Assembly (NCBI GenBank): GCA_016785225.1 | Contig: JAFBJZ010000915.1 | Coordinates: 248,001 to 312,000, forward strand | DNA length: 64,000 nucleotides | Reading direction: 5' to 3' | DNA from: Psettodes erumei | Taxonomy: Eukaryota; Chordata; Actinopteri; Pleuronectiformes; Psettodidae | Part shown: one piece after another, positions 1-12,746 of the stretch | Position numbering within the stretch: position 1 is the stretch's first letter | How the letters are laid out: each line of letters begins with the position of its first letter | Made by a program: the position numbers and the translations under genes | The notes under the pieces: model-generated | What the model was told of the DNA's origin: nothing | The model's input: only the letters and a program-made list of their open reading frames with translations | The model's database searches: none

Positions 1-2636
1 ACACTAAGACTGAACCCCAATCCCCCAAATCCCAGCTCATTTTACGCGTCACCAGAGCCCACTTTACCCTGGCCCACTCTCACATAATCTCACAGCTGTT
101 TGGATCTCTCTCTCTCTCTCTCTCTTTCACTTGCTCTCATCTACACACACACACACAAAAGCACAAAAATGTAGGCTCCCATATTAATTACAGAATTTTC
201 TTCAGCACATACTGTATATGAATTGTTAGATGTTCAAGGGGCAAATCATGACTCATAATTAACTACTGGATTTAAATAAATAAAAGCCCAAACATGAACA
301 GTGTTGTTTTGTTAGTTTGTTGCTCAGATGTTTCCTGACTGGTTGGGTAAATGAAGCTGAACATTCACAGCAAAAAAAAAAAAAAGAAAAGAAAGGAGAG
401 GCAAAATTCAGAAGCATGTGCCAAGAAGCCAAGCTCGCTACCCTGAATTACAAGTGTGTGCTATAGTTTTGTCTAATTCAAGGTGTGTTATTTGGTTTTG
501 CTTGCTTCTGCCTGGTTGCCTGACTACAAATAGATGGGCCTGGTTTGATTAACAAAAAATAGATATGGCTCAAAGGAACCTCCAAACAAAGGACAAAGGG
601 AAATAGAGATACATTTTTCCCACTTGGCACACTTTTTGATGAACTGAGTCCCTGAAATTATCTTGAATATCTGGATCTGGATCTGGATAAAAAAAAAAAA
701 AAGGAAATCAGCATGAGAATCATCCTGAAACTGAAAAAAACAATGCATGTCATTACAGGGCACAGATGCTCAAAGACAAGAGGGCAGAGAAAAAAAGAAA
801 AGACAGGGGACAGGGGGAAGAAATAAATAGAAAGGACAGTTTCCACAGTTTAAAACACTACTCTTCTCTTTATATCAGTTTCTTTAATTTTTTCATCCTT
901 CATGGTGTTTGGATATTCAATTCAATATCCATTGAAAAAATATGTATATCAAGGATTAGTTTCTCGTTATCAAGTCAAATTTTGTTAGCTGCACTAAAGC
1001 CGCAAATGGAAAAATAACAAAATGTTGAATGTAATACATCAGAGAGATACTCCAGAGCAGTATTTGCATGGTAAGATTCAAATATCTGTGCTTTATCATT
1101 AAAACACAATTTGCTGTATTTTACCAACAGGATAATGAGCAGTAATACACCAACAGTGGTGGGACACAGTTACAGCCATACTCCTATGCTATTTTTAGGT
1201 AATTTACTTTCTATGTTAAGTCATGCATCTATCCCCACTACATTTCAAAGGGCAAATTTGTACTTTCTGCTTCATTCTACAAACAAAACATACCTGTACA
1301 ATGTAATAAAATCTGATACACTGTTATTGATTAAACTGCCCAACACTATGTAGCCCAGTCAAATGAGTGCCACCTCGACCAACTACTGCATGAAACTGTT
1401 TATACTGTACATACAAAAGTGCCGTGGGGGGTTTCTTTCAAAGAAAGTGTCTGTTTACATTCAGTGTTAATCACAGTAACGCACTGTGTATCCTTGAGCT
1501 CTAACAAATGTGTTGAATGCATTTCCCTCCTCATAAAACATTTGCAAAGCTGATTTTCTTAAGTACTTTAAATCCTGCCTTGTTTACAGTACCAACAATG
1601 TTTACTCGGAGTAGTCTTCCTCCGTGGCTCATCGCTGCCACTTAAAGCTGTAAAGGGTTTGAATACAATTAATACTGATGCACAAAATAGAACCTGATGT
1701 CAATGATATCATCTCATCACAAAAAAGAACAAAAAACTTCTGCATCCAATTCTATATCACTTTTATCTTTTCTCATCATGTGGAGAAAATTATGTACTTG
1801 CGAAACAGAATACCTAATATTGATGGAAAAAATATCAGACATCTGACACCTTGCTGAATCCAGCCAAATCCCTGGACAGAGATATGCAGTTGGGAAGTAA
1901 TTTTCTCTGTATGAAGTGCACTTGTATGCTTGCAGGTGCTTGTATGTGTTCATTAATGCAAGTTACATCCTTTCACCTAGAGAGCTTGTAAGCATGTATT
2001 CTCCTAGAACATGTTCAGAAGAACAAACCTCTTGCAGTGTCATCATTTCATATGAAGGGCCACTGATTCCCCAAAGCCATGTTTGTAATTACAGGCAACA
2101 AAGCTCAGGGAGGAGGAGGAGAGGAGCTGAGGCTGTAGAGACAAGGAGGGAAGAGGTGAGAAGAGAAAAAGAGAGGCGGCAGAAGCCAGGGGCATCACAG
2201 GGTTGAAGTCAATTCTGTTTTCTGCCACCATGTCACTGGGCCATTTCTGTGTGTGTGTGTGTGCCGGAGTGTGCGTTTAAGAGAAGAGAGACAGCAAGGG
2301 TGAGAGACTGTCTGAAAACAAATGCACTTTGTCTGATGTTGCATTTTGCCTCCTGTGAAACAGTCAGAGTCAGGGAATGGGAGCACCAGCCTGTATCCAC
2401 AGCAGGAAATCGCTGCTGGATCAGAGGATCTCCCAGGAACGCCAAATCGTTGCTATGCCCTCCTCCTTTCATACCCTTCCCTGAACGCCGGCCGACAAAT
2501 TGTTCCCTCAAAAGAGGAGCGCTGGCCGGAGATGAAGTGGAACAATTAATTTCACGCTTGTCCTCCCTGCCTCAAAAGCAAGTTGGTCTGAGTCCCGTAT
2601 CTGGTGGCACAGAGACACTCCCTGTAGATTGTAAAA

Positions 2637-2656
2637 CACACACACACACACACACT
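2637..2656. repeat. (CA)n microsatellite
   Basis: Short run of about ten CA units inside cacna2d3 intron 2. It gives rise to the His-Thr repeat tail of an otherwise meaningless plus-strand ORF. Confidence 0.85.
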
Positions 2657-3439
2657 CACAAAGTATAAATTAAACACTTACTGTAAATATTAATCACAAA
2701 CACATAAAAACAAGACATAGTCAAACAAAAATAAAATTCAGGAATCATAAATCCTTTTTGCCTGACTGGCCACACCTTCATTGCTGCTCCATTCACCATA
2801 ATGCAATCTATCAGCGGGGGTGAATGCAGTATTGATCATAACGCGGAGATGTCTCAAAGTCAGATCAATGCACTATGAATGAATGGGGAGGATCAAGGCA
2901 CACAAGCACACACAGCGGTGACAGATCACTCAATCACGCTGTGAGAAGAGGGCAGCTCCTGATACGAAATAAACTGTGCCATAAGGAGTGAGCTGGGAGC
3001 CGCTTCATTGTGGTCAGTCGCTGACCCCTACAAATCTACCATGCGATCAGACACGCAGTCTGCAAATAGACGAGGCATGAATAGCAAACCAGATGGTGGT
3101 AAGACTAACAGCTGGCACCCAGATCTCAATTGTTTTCTTATAATAATAAGTAAGATACATAGTCACTTGTGTTTGTTTCAATATTCAAAATCCAACTTAA
3201 TCAAATTGGCGAATTGATAACAGAAATCTGCCTTTTGACAGGCTTAAAAACAATGGTAAAAATCATGTTATCTATTTGCTTTTGATTGCTTCACTTCCTG
3301 TTAAGTCTATACAGACAGCAATAGATAAATAATGGAAAGTCCCTTTATCATCACTGTTACTGTATATGCTTAGTAAAACATGATAGTAAATTTCACCGTT
3401 TAAGTCATACTTCCATAAATGCACGAAGATTTGAAATAA

Positions 3440-3640
3440 GTGAGGCAACCCAGTAGCTGTATGGTTAGGGCACATAGCACATGGGTTTATCCTGCCAAGC
3501 AGCATATTTTTGGTTCAACCCCCTGACCAGCTGGTTGACTATATCTTGTGTCATCCCCCATTGTCTCTCCCATAATTTCCTGTCTCTTTACACTGGTATC
3601 CATCAGATATGGCCAGAAAGGCCAAAAATTTACTTGAAAA
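3440..3640 (+). mobile_element. tRNA-derived teleost SINE
   Basis: The sequence has the layout of a tRNA-derived SINE. A degenerate A box (tagctgtatggttagg, about 3452-3467) is followed about 45 bases later by a near-perfect RNA polymerase III B box (ggttcaacccc, 3512-3522). A SINE body follows, with 'gtcatcccccattgtctctccc' type sequence, and then a 3' end rich in 'aaaggccaaaaa'. This body is recalled as a family common in teleost genomes; the family name would need a repeat-library search. The copy is diverged and has no coding capacity of its own. Confidence 0.75.
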
Positions 3641-3813
3641 ACAAATCAAATCAAATAAATCTTGAAAAATTGGAGGACACTATCTCAATACCCTCATGAA
3701 AGTATCCCAAATTGATCCAGATACTCAACTGGTTTTGGGGAAATGTTGGCAGAGGTCTGCACTCTCAGAGTGCTTTCTAGTTGGTAATAAACCAGGGTAT
3801 TGCACAAACTGAA

Positions 3814-4130
3814 GTGACCTGATGATGGTGTGGTGGGAACGAGATGAAAGGTCAGGGGATCGCTAAAGTTATTTCAATTATTTTCTGAGAGGGACGTGAA
3901 CTTCTGTGCCAAATTTCATGGCAAATCAATCAAACATTTTTTGTGACATTTCACTTAAAACCATAAATGTCAACCTCATTGTGGTGCTAGAGGAAAAGTC
4001 AGGGGATCACCAAAGTCAGTAGGCTTCATCCTCCAGAGTCCAGGAATGTCTTTACAAAATTTTATGGCAATCCACCATTCGATGGCTGTTGAGCTATTCC
4101 AATCAGAACCAAAGTGGGTGCCTGACCGAG
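3814..4130 (+). repeat. Diverged dimer of a fish interspersed repeat
   Basis: Two related units lie head to tail. Both carry 'gtcaggggatc.ctaaagt' or 'gtcaggggatcaccaaagt', then 'ccaaatttcatggcaaatc' or 'caaaattttatggcaatcc'. The first unit covers about 3814-3940 and the second about 3978-4130. The second unit continues into a 'gttgagctattcc...aaccaaagtgg' end. This matches my memory of a very abundant percomorph repeat. The two units differ at many positions, so the dimer is old. Confidence 0.65.
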
Positions 4131-4383
4131 AGCCCAGACAACTAACAGTGGCAGTTTGCCTCTGTGGAACGTACAAAGTGTCGGTTTTTACTGGGTATGG
4201 TCCCTTACATAACGAAATATCACCATGGATTTCTAAAGATCTCTCTGCCAAAATCCCTGATTCACGCACATCCTCCCTATTAGCTAAGGCCATGCTCTTT
4301 TTTTTATTTCAGAATATTTAAAACTGCTTACGCACCTCACCCATTTAGCTCCTTAGCACAATTCATCCACCCGCAGCTCTTTA

Positions 4384-4404
4384 GTGTGTGTGTGTGTGTG
4401 TGTG
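4384..4404. repeat. (TG)n microsatellite
   Basis: A TG tract of about ten units. A CA tract of about 28 bases lies 71 bases downstream at 4475-4502, so the two could pair as an imperfect long hairpin in single-stranded form. Confidence 0.85.
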
Positions 4405-4474
4405 CTTCTGCAGTGATGGAGAGTTTAAAGGCTGCCTGAGGGCTATTGAGAGGAAAAGTACAACAACAGCTGTA

Positions 4475-4502
4475 AACACACACACACACACACGCACACA
4501 CA
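4475..4502. repeat. (CA)n microsatellite
   Basis: CA tract with one CG interruption, complementary to the nearby TG tract at 4384-4404. Confidence 0.85.
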
Positions 4503-7500
4503 AGGCCTTATGGCATAGCTGGTAGCAATGCTCTGGAGTTTGTCCCAGGGAGCACGGCATCTGTTGGGTATGCACCATTGCCCCTCAGAATGGGTGCCAA
4601 ATTCCTGCTCTCCCTAATGACAGCCATCTTTCAATGTCCTCACATGCCTTGCCATCATGGTGTGCCCCCCACCTACACCTAGACACACATACATAGAAGC
4701 TCTCAAAAGGGTGAGGCTGACATCATCTATACCAGCATGAGAACTTATCTCCCCTTAAATAATTATTTTATGAAGCAAAGTGTTTTTCTTTTAAAACTTA
4801 CGCAGTAAGTGCAGGGAGTAGCCTCTCTACAATTTCCACTCCACTTCTTCTTTCATACCGCCATAAGTCACTTCACCAAAAAACATAATAGCACCACGAG
4901 CAGGTCTAATCTGTTCACACTGAACTGATTAATAGTCAACAGTCTATCTGTAGTTGCCTGTATTCAGCTGGTTTTTGAGTCCTGGAAAACATTTTTCATG
5001 CTTAGCGGCACATTCAGTTTGGACTGCCGCTTCCCTATTCCACTCCATACATTCTCACAGCCTCAAATTGATTCCAGCAGCAGCCAGCGTGAAAGTGGAA
5101 GGAGAGAGCAAAACATTGTGGTGGATGTGTAAAGGCAATATTCATCCTCGCAAGTGGAGATTTATCATGGGAAGTTACACTTTTTGGGCTGCAGTTTCAA
5201 TTGAGTTTGCTTTGAAAGCCTAAAAAAGAAATGAGGGAAATACGCATACCACCTGCAGCGGAGAAAGACTACTCTCATGATTCGCAAAATGTTTATGGGG
5301 AGACACTACAAAGTTAACTGCACAAATGAATATCATAAAGAAAAAGTGTAATAAGTTTAAAACATGAGTCATAAACTCAAGATAATATACTTTTCAGAAA
5401 GGAACAGTTGAAAGTATAAACGGCATTAACAAATCAATAAAAAAATGACATAAGTATGGGAATTTTACAGATATCATTCTTGTCACCAGAGAACATTCAT
5501 TTCTTGAAGCCCAAGGCTTAAAGTAAGTAAGATTCGACAGGGATGGTAGTCCATGTTATCTGATAATGTCTATCATGATCCTCTGGTGTTCATGTCAGTT
5601 CAGCATCATTTCACAGAAGCTTACTGGAGTGAGATCCAGGACCTGTGCCGATCATCGATGTAAACTGTGTCTATTCGAGCAGTCTTATGATGGTGAATGC
5701 TTTGGGACTTGTGTGAAGGAGCAACCTACAGCAGGTCCTGTCTGTGCATAGGCTCCAAGGTCATTCTTCAAGCTGTGGTGCATCTCCTGCAAAATGTGGC
5801 TACACATCAGGACAATGCCATACATTGATTGAAATACTGTGTTGGGAATAAAAGAATGGTGACCGGCTGCTTGTGTTTTCCCCTTCATATTTCTGATGCC
5901 AATGCAGTTTGTGAAGAGTAAAGACAACGTTAAGAAAGATAAAGAAACCTGACACTCTGACTATCAGTAGTTTCATTTTCTTCTTTTTATCCTTTAAGTA
6001 ACAGTTACAGTAATGACAAAGTGATAACATTGCAAAATCTTAATTAACACAGTGACTGCACAACAGCAAAATAATGTTAAAAGCTGCCTGGATCTACCAT
6101 AACTCTGCATTCAAAAAGCCATTATCATCAACCACTGACTGAAAGTTCCCTGATTACATTCATTAACTGCATTTCAAGTTAAGTTTTTATCAGCTAGCTA
6201 AAAACAGCTATAATTTGTCAGTGAGCAATCACAATTCCCAACCTGATGTGACAACAGCTTTAATAATTCAATAGCAGCCATTGAAAAGTTTCCTGATGTT
6301 ATAAAAGTTCTACTTCAAAGACTAACAACACATACTGTATGCCCGAAAAGCAACGTATGAAGAAAAATTGTTGTATTGTCTGGGTCAATAGTGAATGAAG
6401 CACTTCCTCAAGTGTATATGTGTATGCCTCATTGCAAGCACTAAATCACTGTCGGTAATTTAGACGATTCAAGAGTTATGCTGAAACAATACCATGTTAA
6501 GACCCCTGGGTAAGTCACAGTTACATTATTGTAGACTAAAACATCAAATTGATTTATTTTCAACTGAAGAATTGTCTGACTGAAAGAAAAAGCAACCATT
6601 TGTCTATGTGGACTAAATTTGTCCCTCTTACTTTCCATAGGGTGTCTGTCTTTGTTATTGCACATGCCAACAACAGCATGTAATCAATATGGCTCAACAT
6701 TGATCCAAATGGATCCTCTGTGTCTAAGTAATCATTTGTCACTTACTCATTGCTCAGCATTTCCTCAGTGTCATCTGCACATTAGCCAGTGAAGGCCTAT
6801 TGCCAATAAAGGCATAATATGGCAGGCAACACAGAAGAAAACTAAAATGAATAAATATTAATGGGGGGAAAAACATTTTTGTAATGTGTATTGAGAGTGA
6901 CGTTCCTTGTGCAAAAAGGATAGGCTAACTGTGTGTTTTGACGTGTGGTTTTCTCACTGTTGTTTACGTGTAACTGTATTCTTCCACACTGAGTTAGCAA
7001 GTCTGTGTGTTCATGTGGGGTGATAGCAAGTGCAGGTGAAGGTCATCAAGAGGAGAGGCCACTGGTGTCCCACTGAGCTGGATTTGGCAGCACTCTCACA
7101 GTCTATGAGAAGTGTTGTGCAAATGGGGTGCAGCACGTAAAGTACAGTCAAACAGAGTTGGCAGAGTTGATGTAGGGGCAGAGGGGGTGACTTGGGACAC
7201 ATATTGAGAGCACAGTGAGTGCAGGACATTGTGCTGGGCCAGCAAAACTATTTTTTGAGGGTGTGGGCACCAACACTTGCTCCGAACTTTGGCGTGTCCC
7301 AAAATCCCCTGCCATGTATTCTTTAGTGCCGTAGCTACATCCTATCCATTATTAAAGCAGAGGGATGGAGGGAGAGGAGGAGTGACGTAGGGAAAAGTGT
7401 GCTAGGGAAGGGGAGGAGGAAAGAAAAATAACTGGGGGAGGAACAAGGATGCAAAAGCATAATGGTGAAAATGTTGACAGAGGCATGAATTGACCGAAAG

Positions 7501-8644
7501 GTTGAGGGTAATAAATGGTCGAACTGAGAGAAAAAAAAAGGTAGAAAGAAACAAGACTGGGGTGCCAGTTCATCTCTTCAGAGCATAATGTATAAATGAG
7601 AATTATCTGAGCATGCAGAGGTTTAGGACATATAAGGAGGCATTTGTGATTGATGGAGCAGCTGTAATGGGCTTGATGTCCTTTTTCATATTCGGTGTAT
7701 CACTTTATAAGAACCATCTTTACCTACAGCACACAGGCTGAACCCAAACAACCACGAGGATGATTGATGTGGACAGCAGCGAGTCACAGATAGTCCTTCA
7801 CACAATGCCGCACACGTTAATGTGGTTAATAGTAAGCAGTCCCGCCCCTTTACCAAGTTGGCTAATGTTTACTCTCTGCATGCAATCGAGTCTGGAGCGC
7901 ACCAGGTGAACAATCTGTCATAATTACAGAAATCTGTAAAAGTGTGTGCATATACGTGTGTGTGTCCATTAATGTCGGGTGTAGCTGTGGTGAGATGCTC
8001 TTTATCTGCGGGCCAAGAGAAGAAGAGCCAGACCTGAGCAGCCAATGACAGATGACAGTAGATATTTATCTTCAGTGTTGGCATTCATCATCCTAGCAGT
8101 GTGGACCACGAGGTGTTACACTGTATGCAAACACTGTGTGTGTGAGTTTGGTACGTGTATCTTCTACAGAAATGTCAGGAACTGGGGAAAAAAATTAGCT
8201 TCCTCACAATCACTTTTCACGCTGGCAAACCAACTTAGTCAGAGGAACTGGGGATAAATCAAAGATGTAAACCGCACAACAAGTCATCAGAAAGACACTT
8301 CATTTTCTGAGCCCACATACACAGCGTCAGCAGTTGTGCTCTTTAAGACTTTCAGTTCTTTAATCTGGTAGCAAAGGGCCTCGCTCTCTGCTCCTGAGCT
8401 CTCTACAGTAAAGCCAGGGTGTTTGATTCACGGTGGCTTTTCTCATGCTTTTCTCACCAACAAAGCACTAATTACAGTATGAGTGAGTGGTAGTGTTGGC
8501 TAAAGCTGGCCTGCTAGGACATGAAAGGAGAGCAGCATGGGCTGCACTCTCGCCTGCTAACGTTGTAATTAACTCTGTGACATGGCATTCCTCCATCATT
8601 TTCTCCCCATCTTTCTCCCTTTCAAACATGCACCTACGCAGGCA

Positions 8645-8647
8645 TGC

Positions 8648-8708
<61 letters not shown>
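8645..8708. repeat. Long (CA)n microsatellite
   Basis: About 30 CA units with one CG step near the left end, the longest dinucleotide tract in the window. Overlapping ORFs on both strands (Thr-His or Cys-Val runs) are products of this repeat, not proteins. Likely polymorphic in length. Confidence 0.95.
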
Positions 8709-8710
<2 letters not shown>

Positions 8711-10806
8711 AACACCTCTATGTCTTCCCTCTCCCTCTGTGAGCAGTGGAGGAATCAAATTTAGAAAGATCATGCTTTGGTCAATGAGAACCAGAGAGGG
8801 GAGGGAGAAAGAAGCAGAAGAGGAGATGGGAGGGTTAGGAGAGGTAAGGGAAAGAGGGACAGTCACCAGTACACACCCCTACACACCCCCTTCCCTCACC
8901 TCATCGTCAGTCGTGCTGAACCAAACCTGACAGCTATTCAATTTTCCCAAAGCTAAATCTAATCTGCAGTCGTCTCCCCCTCACTGACACACTGTTACAC
9001 TGGAACGCCTCAGCCATCACCCACCCTTGGCAGCAGATTGGCACCATCACACACACACACACACACACACCCTCCACTTCAACACACACATGCACATACA
9101 TAGTCATCCATGGAATAAGAAAGGCAAATGGAGGACAAAAAAAGAATTAAGAAAAACTGCTGCTCAAAGTAGTCTGAAGTAATAATCACACAATTTAGAT
9201 TTTTTTGGACTCAAAAAGAACTTACTGTAAAACATAACCAGCCAAAAACAGTGAAAATAACATATCTAGGCAATGTAATCACACACAAAATTTTTTCTGG
9301 GCTCTAATGAAATAAATTTTGGACAGTCAGGTGAAACCTATTATCCATACTATATTTTCTATAAGATTTATTCAGGCTGAAAAACAGCAGCTCTGACACA
9401 AACACAAAGAACACAAACTATGCATAATTTGTGAGTATTTGTAGATAAATATCCTATGGTAAATGTAAGGAAGATATTTTCTTGAAAATTTTTTGTACAG
9501 GGCGATTTGTTTAAGAAATAAAAGGCACCAAAGATTTCTTCTTTTTAACTGTGACAATGTATAACATTTGTAAACAAAAAAGGGATGCTTTATCCAATCA
9601 AAACTTTAAGTGCTGTTTAATATGAGTACTAAGTGGAAAATATATTTTTAAAAGAAAAGAAACGCAGTTCCACACAGCAAGAGTCGATCTTCCACTGTTG
9701 TCATCCAAATATGTAATTAATTTTAAATGAACGTGAAAAACTGAAATGCATAATCATTTCCACTTCAAAATTAGACAATTAGTCATGCTCTTAAATCTGG
9801 TTAGTGTGACTAAAATACATATTCAAAACAAAAATAGATATTTTTTTCCCCTACCAGACAAACATTAAACTGCCTTATGCAGATTTATTAAATTATGTTT
9901 TTGGTGAAGCACATCTTGCGGAAGGGTCTTCAATAGATCAGAACACAGAACAGAGCACTTAACTCATCACTGATCTCCTTTTTTTTTTTCAAAACACATT
10001 GAAAAATCATCTTTTTTTGGCACTAACCTGAATGAAAGAAGCTATACATAAAGCAAAAATAAGCGGGTTTCTCTTATTTTTTTGAGAAGGTAGCACTTGT
10101 AGGTTTCATTTACAGGTGAGTTATCTGTCGGTAATAATATTGTACACAATGGAAGTACAATACATTTGCATACTTTGAAAAAGTAGTGGAAAAAAAAGAG
10201 AGAAAAGTGGTGCAAGCTGAAGGGTGTGCTACAGGATTGGAGGTACTGGCAAGTGCAAGGTGAATATGTAATCAGAGAAATATATATATAAATATACAAT
10301 TAATTTTACAAAATGTGGGGTAAATCAGTGTACAGTATAACTATGTTTCAGTTGATTGACTATGTTATAGGTGTTTGTTTTAGAAAAAGGTGATAACTGA
10401 TCAGTGGATACGGTACAGATTTTAGCACACCTCTACACTCCATAGACCCAGCGTGTCCATGATGCATTTCTTTCTGCCTTTTGCTTCTTTACTTCACTGG
10501 ACAACTTCACTACTAATACTGTATATATTCTTCATCTACTGTTCTTTTTTTGAGGAACACCTCTCTCCTCTTTCACTAATTCTTAAAGAAAATTGCCATT
10601 AGACATGTCAGTGGCTTAACACACAAGGCTCTTTGGTAGTAAAGGAAAATGGTATGGCAACACTCGTGAGACCATACATGCACCCAGATGCACACACTTC
10701 ACACACTTCCTCCTCACCCAGGCAAATCGATTCTAGCATACTCTTGTCACACATCATTACACCTTCCTATCATCCCCCGCTCTCTTGCTCTGACTATGCA
10801 CCACAC

Positions 10807-10834
10807 TGTGTGTGTGTGTGTGTGTGTGTGTGTG
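10807..10834. repeat. (TG)n microsatellite
   Basis: Fourteen TG units in cacna2d3 intron 2. Confidence 0.9.
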
Positions 10835-12670
10835 AGTGATTGAGCATGCTTTAAGTAGGTATGCAAACTTTACACACACGCACTTCAACACAGCACATAC
10901 ACCTACTGCCTGTTCCTCGTCCTCAGACACAGCTTATGCTTTAAAAATAGGAAAGCAGGCATGCACAGATAGCTTTAAGACAGCTGTGGAGGCATTTCCC
11001 ACAGAACAATCATTTGTCTTGTAACTTCCATTACCAAGAGGCTTGAAGTTATTTCAGTGCATAATGTCCCACTACTTTGATTCCAAGCCATAACATCAGT
11101 GAGGTGAAAACCAGTCCAGCCGACAACACACACACACACACAGCCATCACAACCAGACTGGCTCATAGACAGGTTGCTCAATGATACATGAAATTAAAGA
11201 TTTCAACAGAATAGCAGTGAAGAGGGTAAAACACACACAGAGCTAATTCTAACTGTCAGTGGGAGATATTTAATGTTTCTCAAACAGAAGTCGCTTGTCC
11301 TTTGTACGGGTACGCACACACACACATACAGCATCTATATACTAGCAATAAGCCACAATGTTAAAACAGGTAACTGAATTTAATGTTGCTAATCAGTGTA
11401 TTGTACACTGATGAGTATACTGCTAAGATGTGATTTCTGTAACAAACTAAAGATGTCATTGATCATGTGCAGGCACACACACACGCACCCTGACTGATAT
11501 AACCTTGAAACATTGAAACAAGAGCTGTTTCCGATGGATACAGGAAGCAGGCTATGGTGTGAGAAGAGAGGACTGATCAGAACGGGAAAGGAAAGAGGAG
11601 AGGTGGGTTAGATGAAAGGAAAAAATTGATAAAACTGGACTCTTGAAAAAGAAGTAAGATTTAAGATTTTGTCTCTGAAAACAGCAGCAAAAAAATCAGG
11701 TTATTTGAAGGTTGTTGCAATAATTTTATTAACAACTTTTACTTAACTGAGTGGCATTACAGAATCCAGCTACTGTATATGAATTATCTATTTAATGAGT
11801 TTAAAACTGGTAATGCAATTGGATTAGGACCGTCACTCAATTATAAATAATTAAGTAATTTATTATATGGCTTTGTGTTGTTATGATTAACCACACTGTT
11901 TGCACTTTTCAAGAATACTTTATTAAAAAGTGATTAAATTGAAGGTCAATACAAACATTAAGTTAAAGGAAGTATCAAATTCACTTGACATCGTGAGCCA
12001 TAACAGCCGCCAGACATTCAAAATTGAACATAAATACAAAAACATAATTCCCGACCAGCACTGTTTTGGTTTTCTGTGGAAGCCTAACTCGATGTGTGTA
12101 CTGTGCTGATTTGATTTGTCCAATATCATCAGGCAGCTTTTAAAAATTAGCTTCTAGAATGCACATTCTAGAATTGTTATCATACAATACTATTTTCAAA
12201 ATAAAACACACCATGTAAGCTAAATGCCTGTCCTCTCAAAGAATTCCTTGTGCCTGTGTATTTTTATATGTGTAGCATGATTAACGTTATGTTGCATGCA
12301 TAGTGTAATGATGTGTGTGCGTGGGTAATACGTGTATTTCTTGCTGAAGTATGATTATTTCAAAGGGAGTTTTGTTACTCTAGGGTCAGTGAGATAACTG
12401 AAGAGAGACTGAGTCCATCTGTCCCCTGCCCAGGGGAAACACGCACACAAATAAACACACACACTTTGACTTTTCTCCTTAGTACCATCCTCCTTTCTAT
12501 GTATGACAGTGTATATCCCACATTCTTTCTGCCTATTTAAAAGCATATGTGCCCTCAGGGGAATTGTTGTCCCTCCTTAGCATTCCCTCAACAAGAGCTA
12601 AAAGACTGTGCTGGACGCACAGTAAGACCCCACATACAGAGCACTGTGACATGTTGCCAAAGCCTGCAAG

Positions 12671-12746
12671 TGATTGCATGAGTGCATTTATGATGTATAA
12701 ATGCACTCATGTGCATTTATGATGTATAAATGCACTCATGCAATCA
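12671..12746. repeat. 76-nt nested palindrome (tandem hairpin units)
   Basis: The outer arms (tgattgcatgagtgcattta / taaatgcactcatgcaatca) are perfect inverted complements of at least 20 bases. Inside, two direct copies of a unit running from gtgcatttatg through taaatgcactcatg sit side by side. Each unit is itself an inverted repeat (gtgcattta / taaatgcac). The element can therefore fold either as one long hairpin or as two small ones. It codes for nothing and matches no transposon terminus I recognise. Confidence 0.85.

Noticed and set aside
2249..2668. 139-codon plus-strand ORF
   Set aside because: Starts in a TG tract and ends in a CA tract, with no domain. It lies within cacna2d3 intron 2.
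3440..3640. tRNA gene
   Set aside because: A and B boxes are present, but the anticodon arm and acceptor stem cannot be folded. The body and tail mark it as a tRNA-derived SINE.
8645..8708. Possible CRISPR-like or satellite array
   Set aside because: Simple CA dinucleotide repeat with no spacers. There is no CRISPR array anywhere in the window.
8468..8866. 132-codon minus-strand ORF
   Set aside because: The centre is a Cys-Val run from the long (CA)n microsatellite. The flanks have no domain, and overlapping ORFs exist on both strands.
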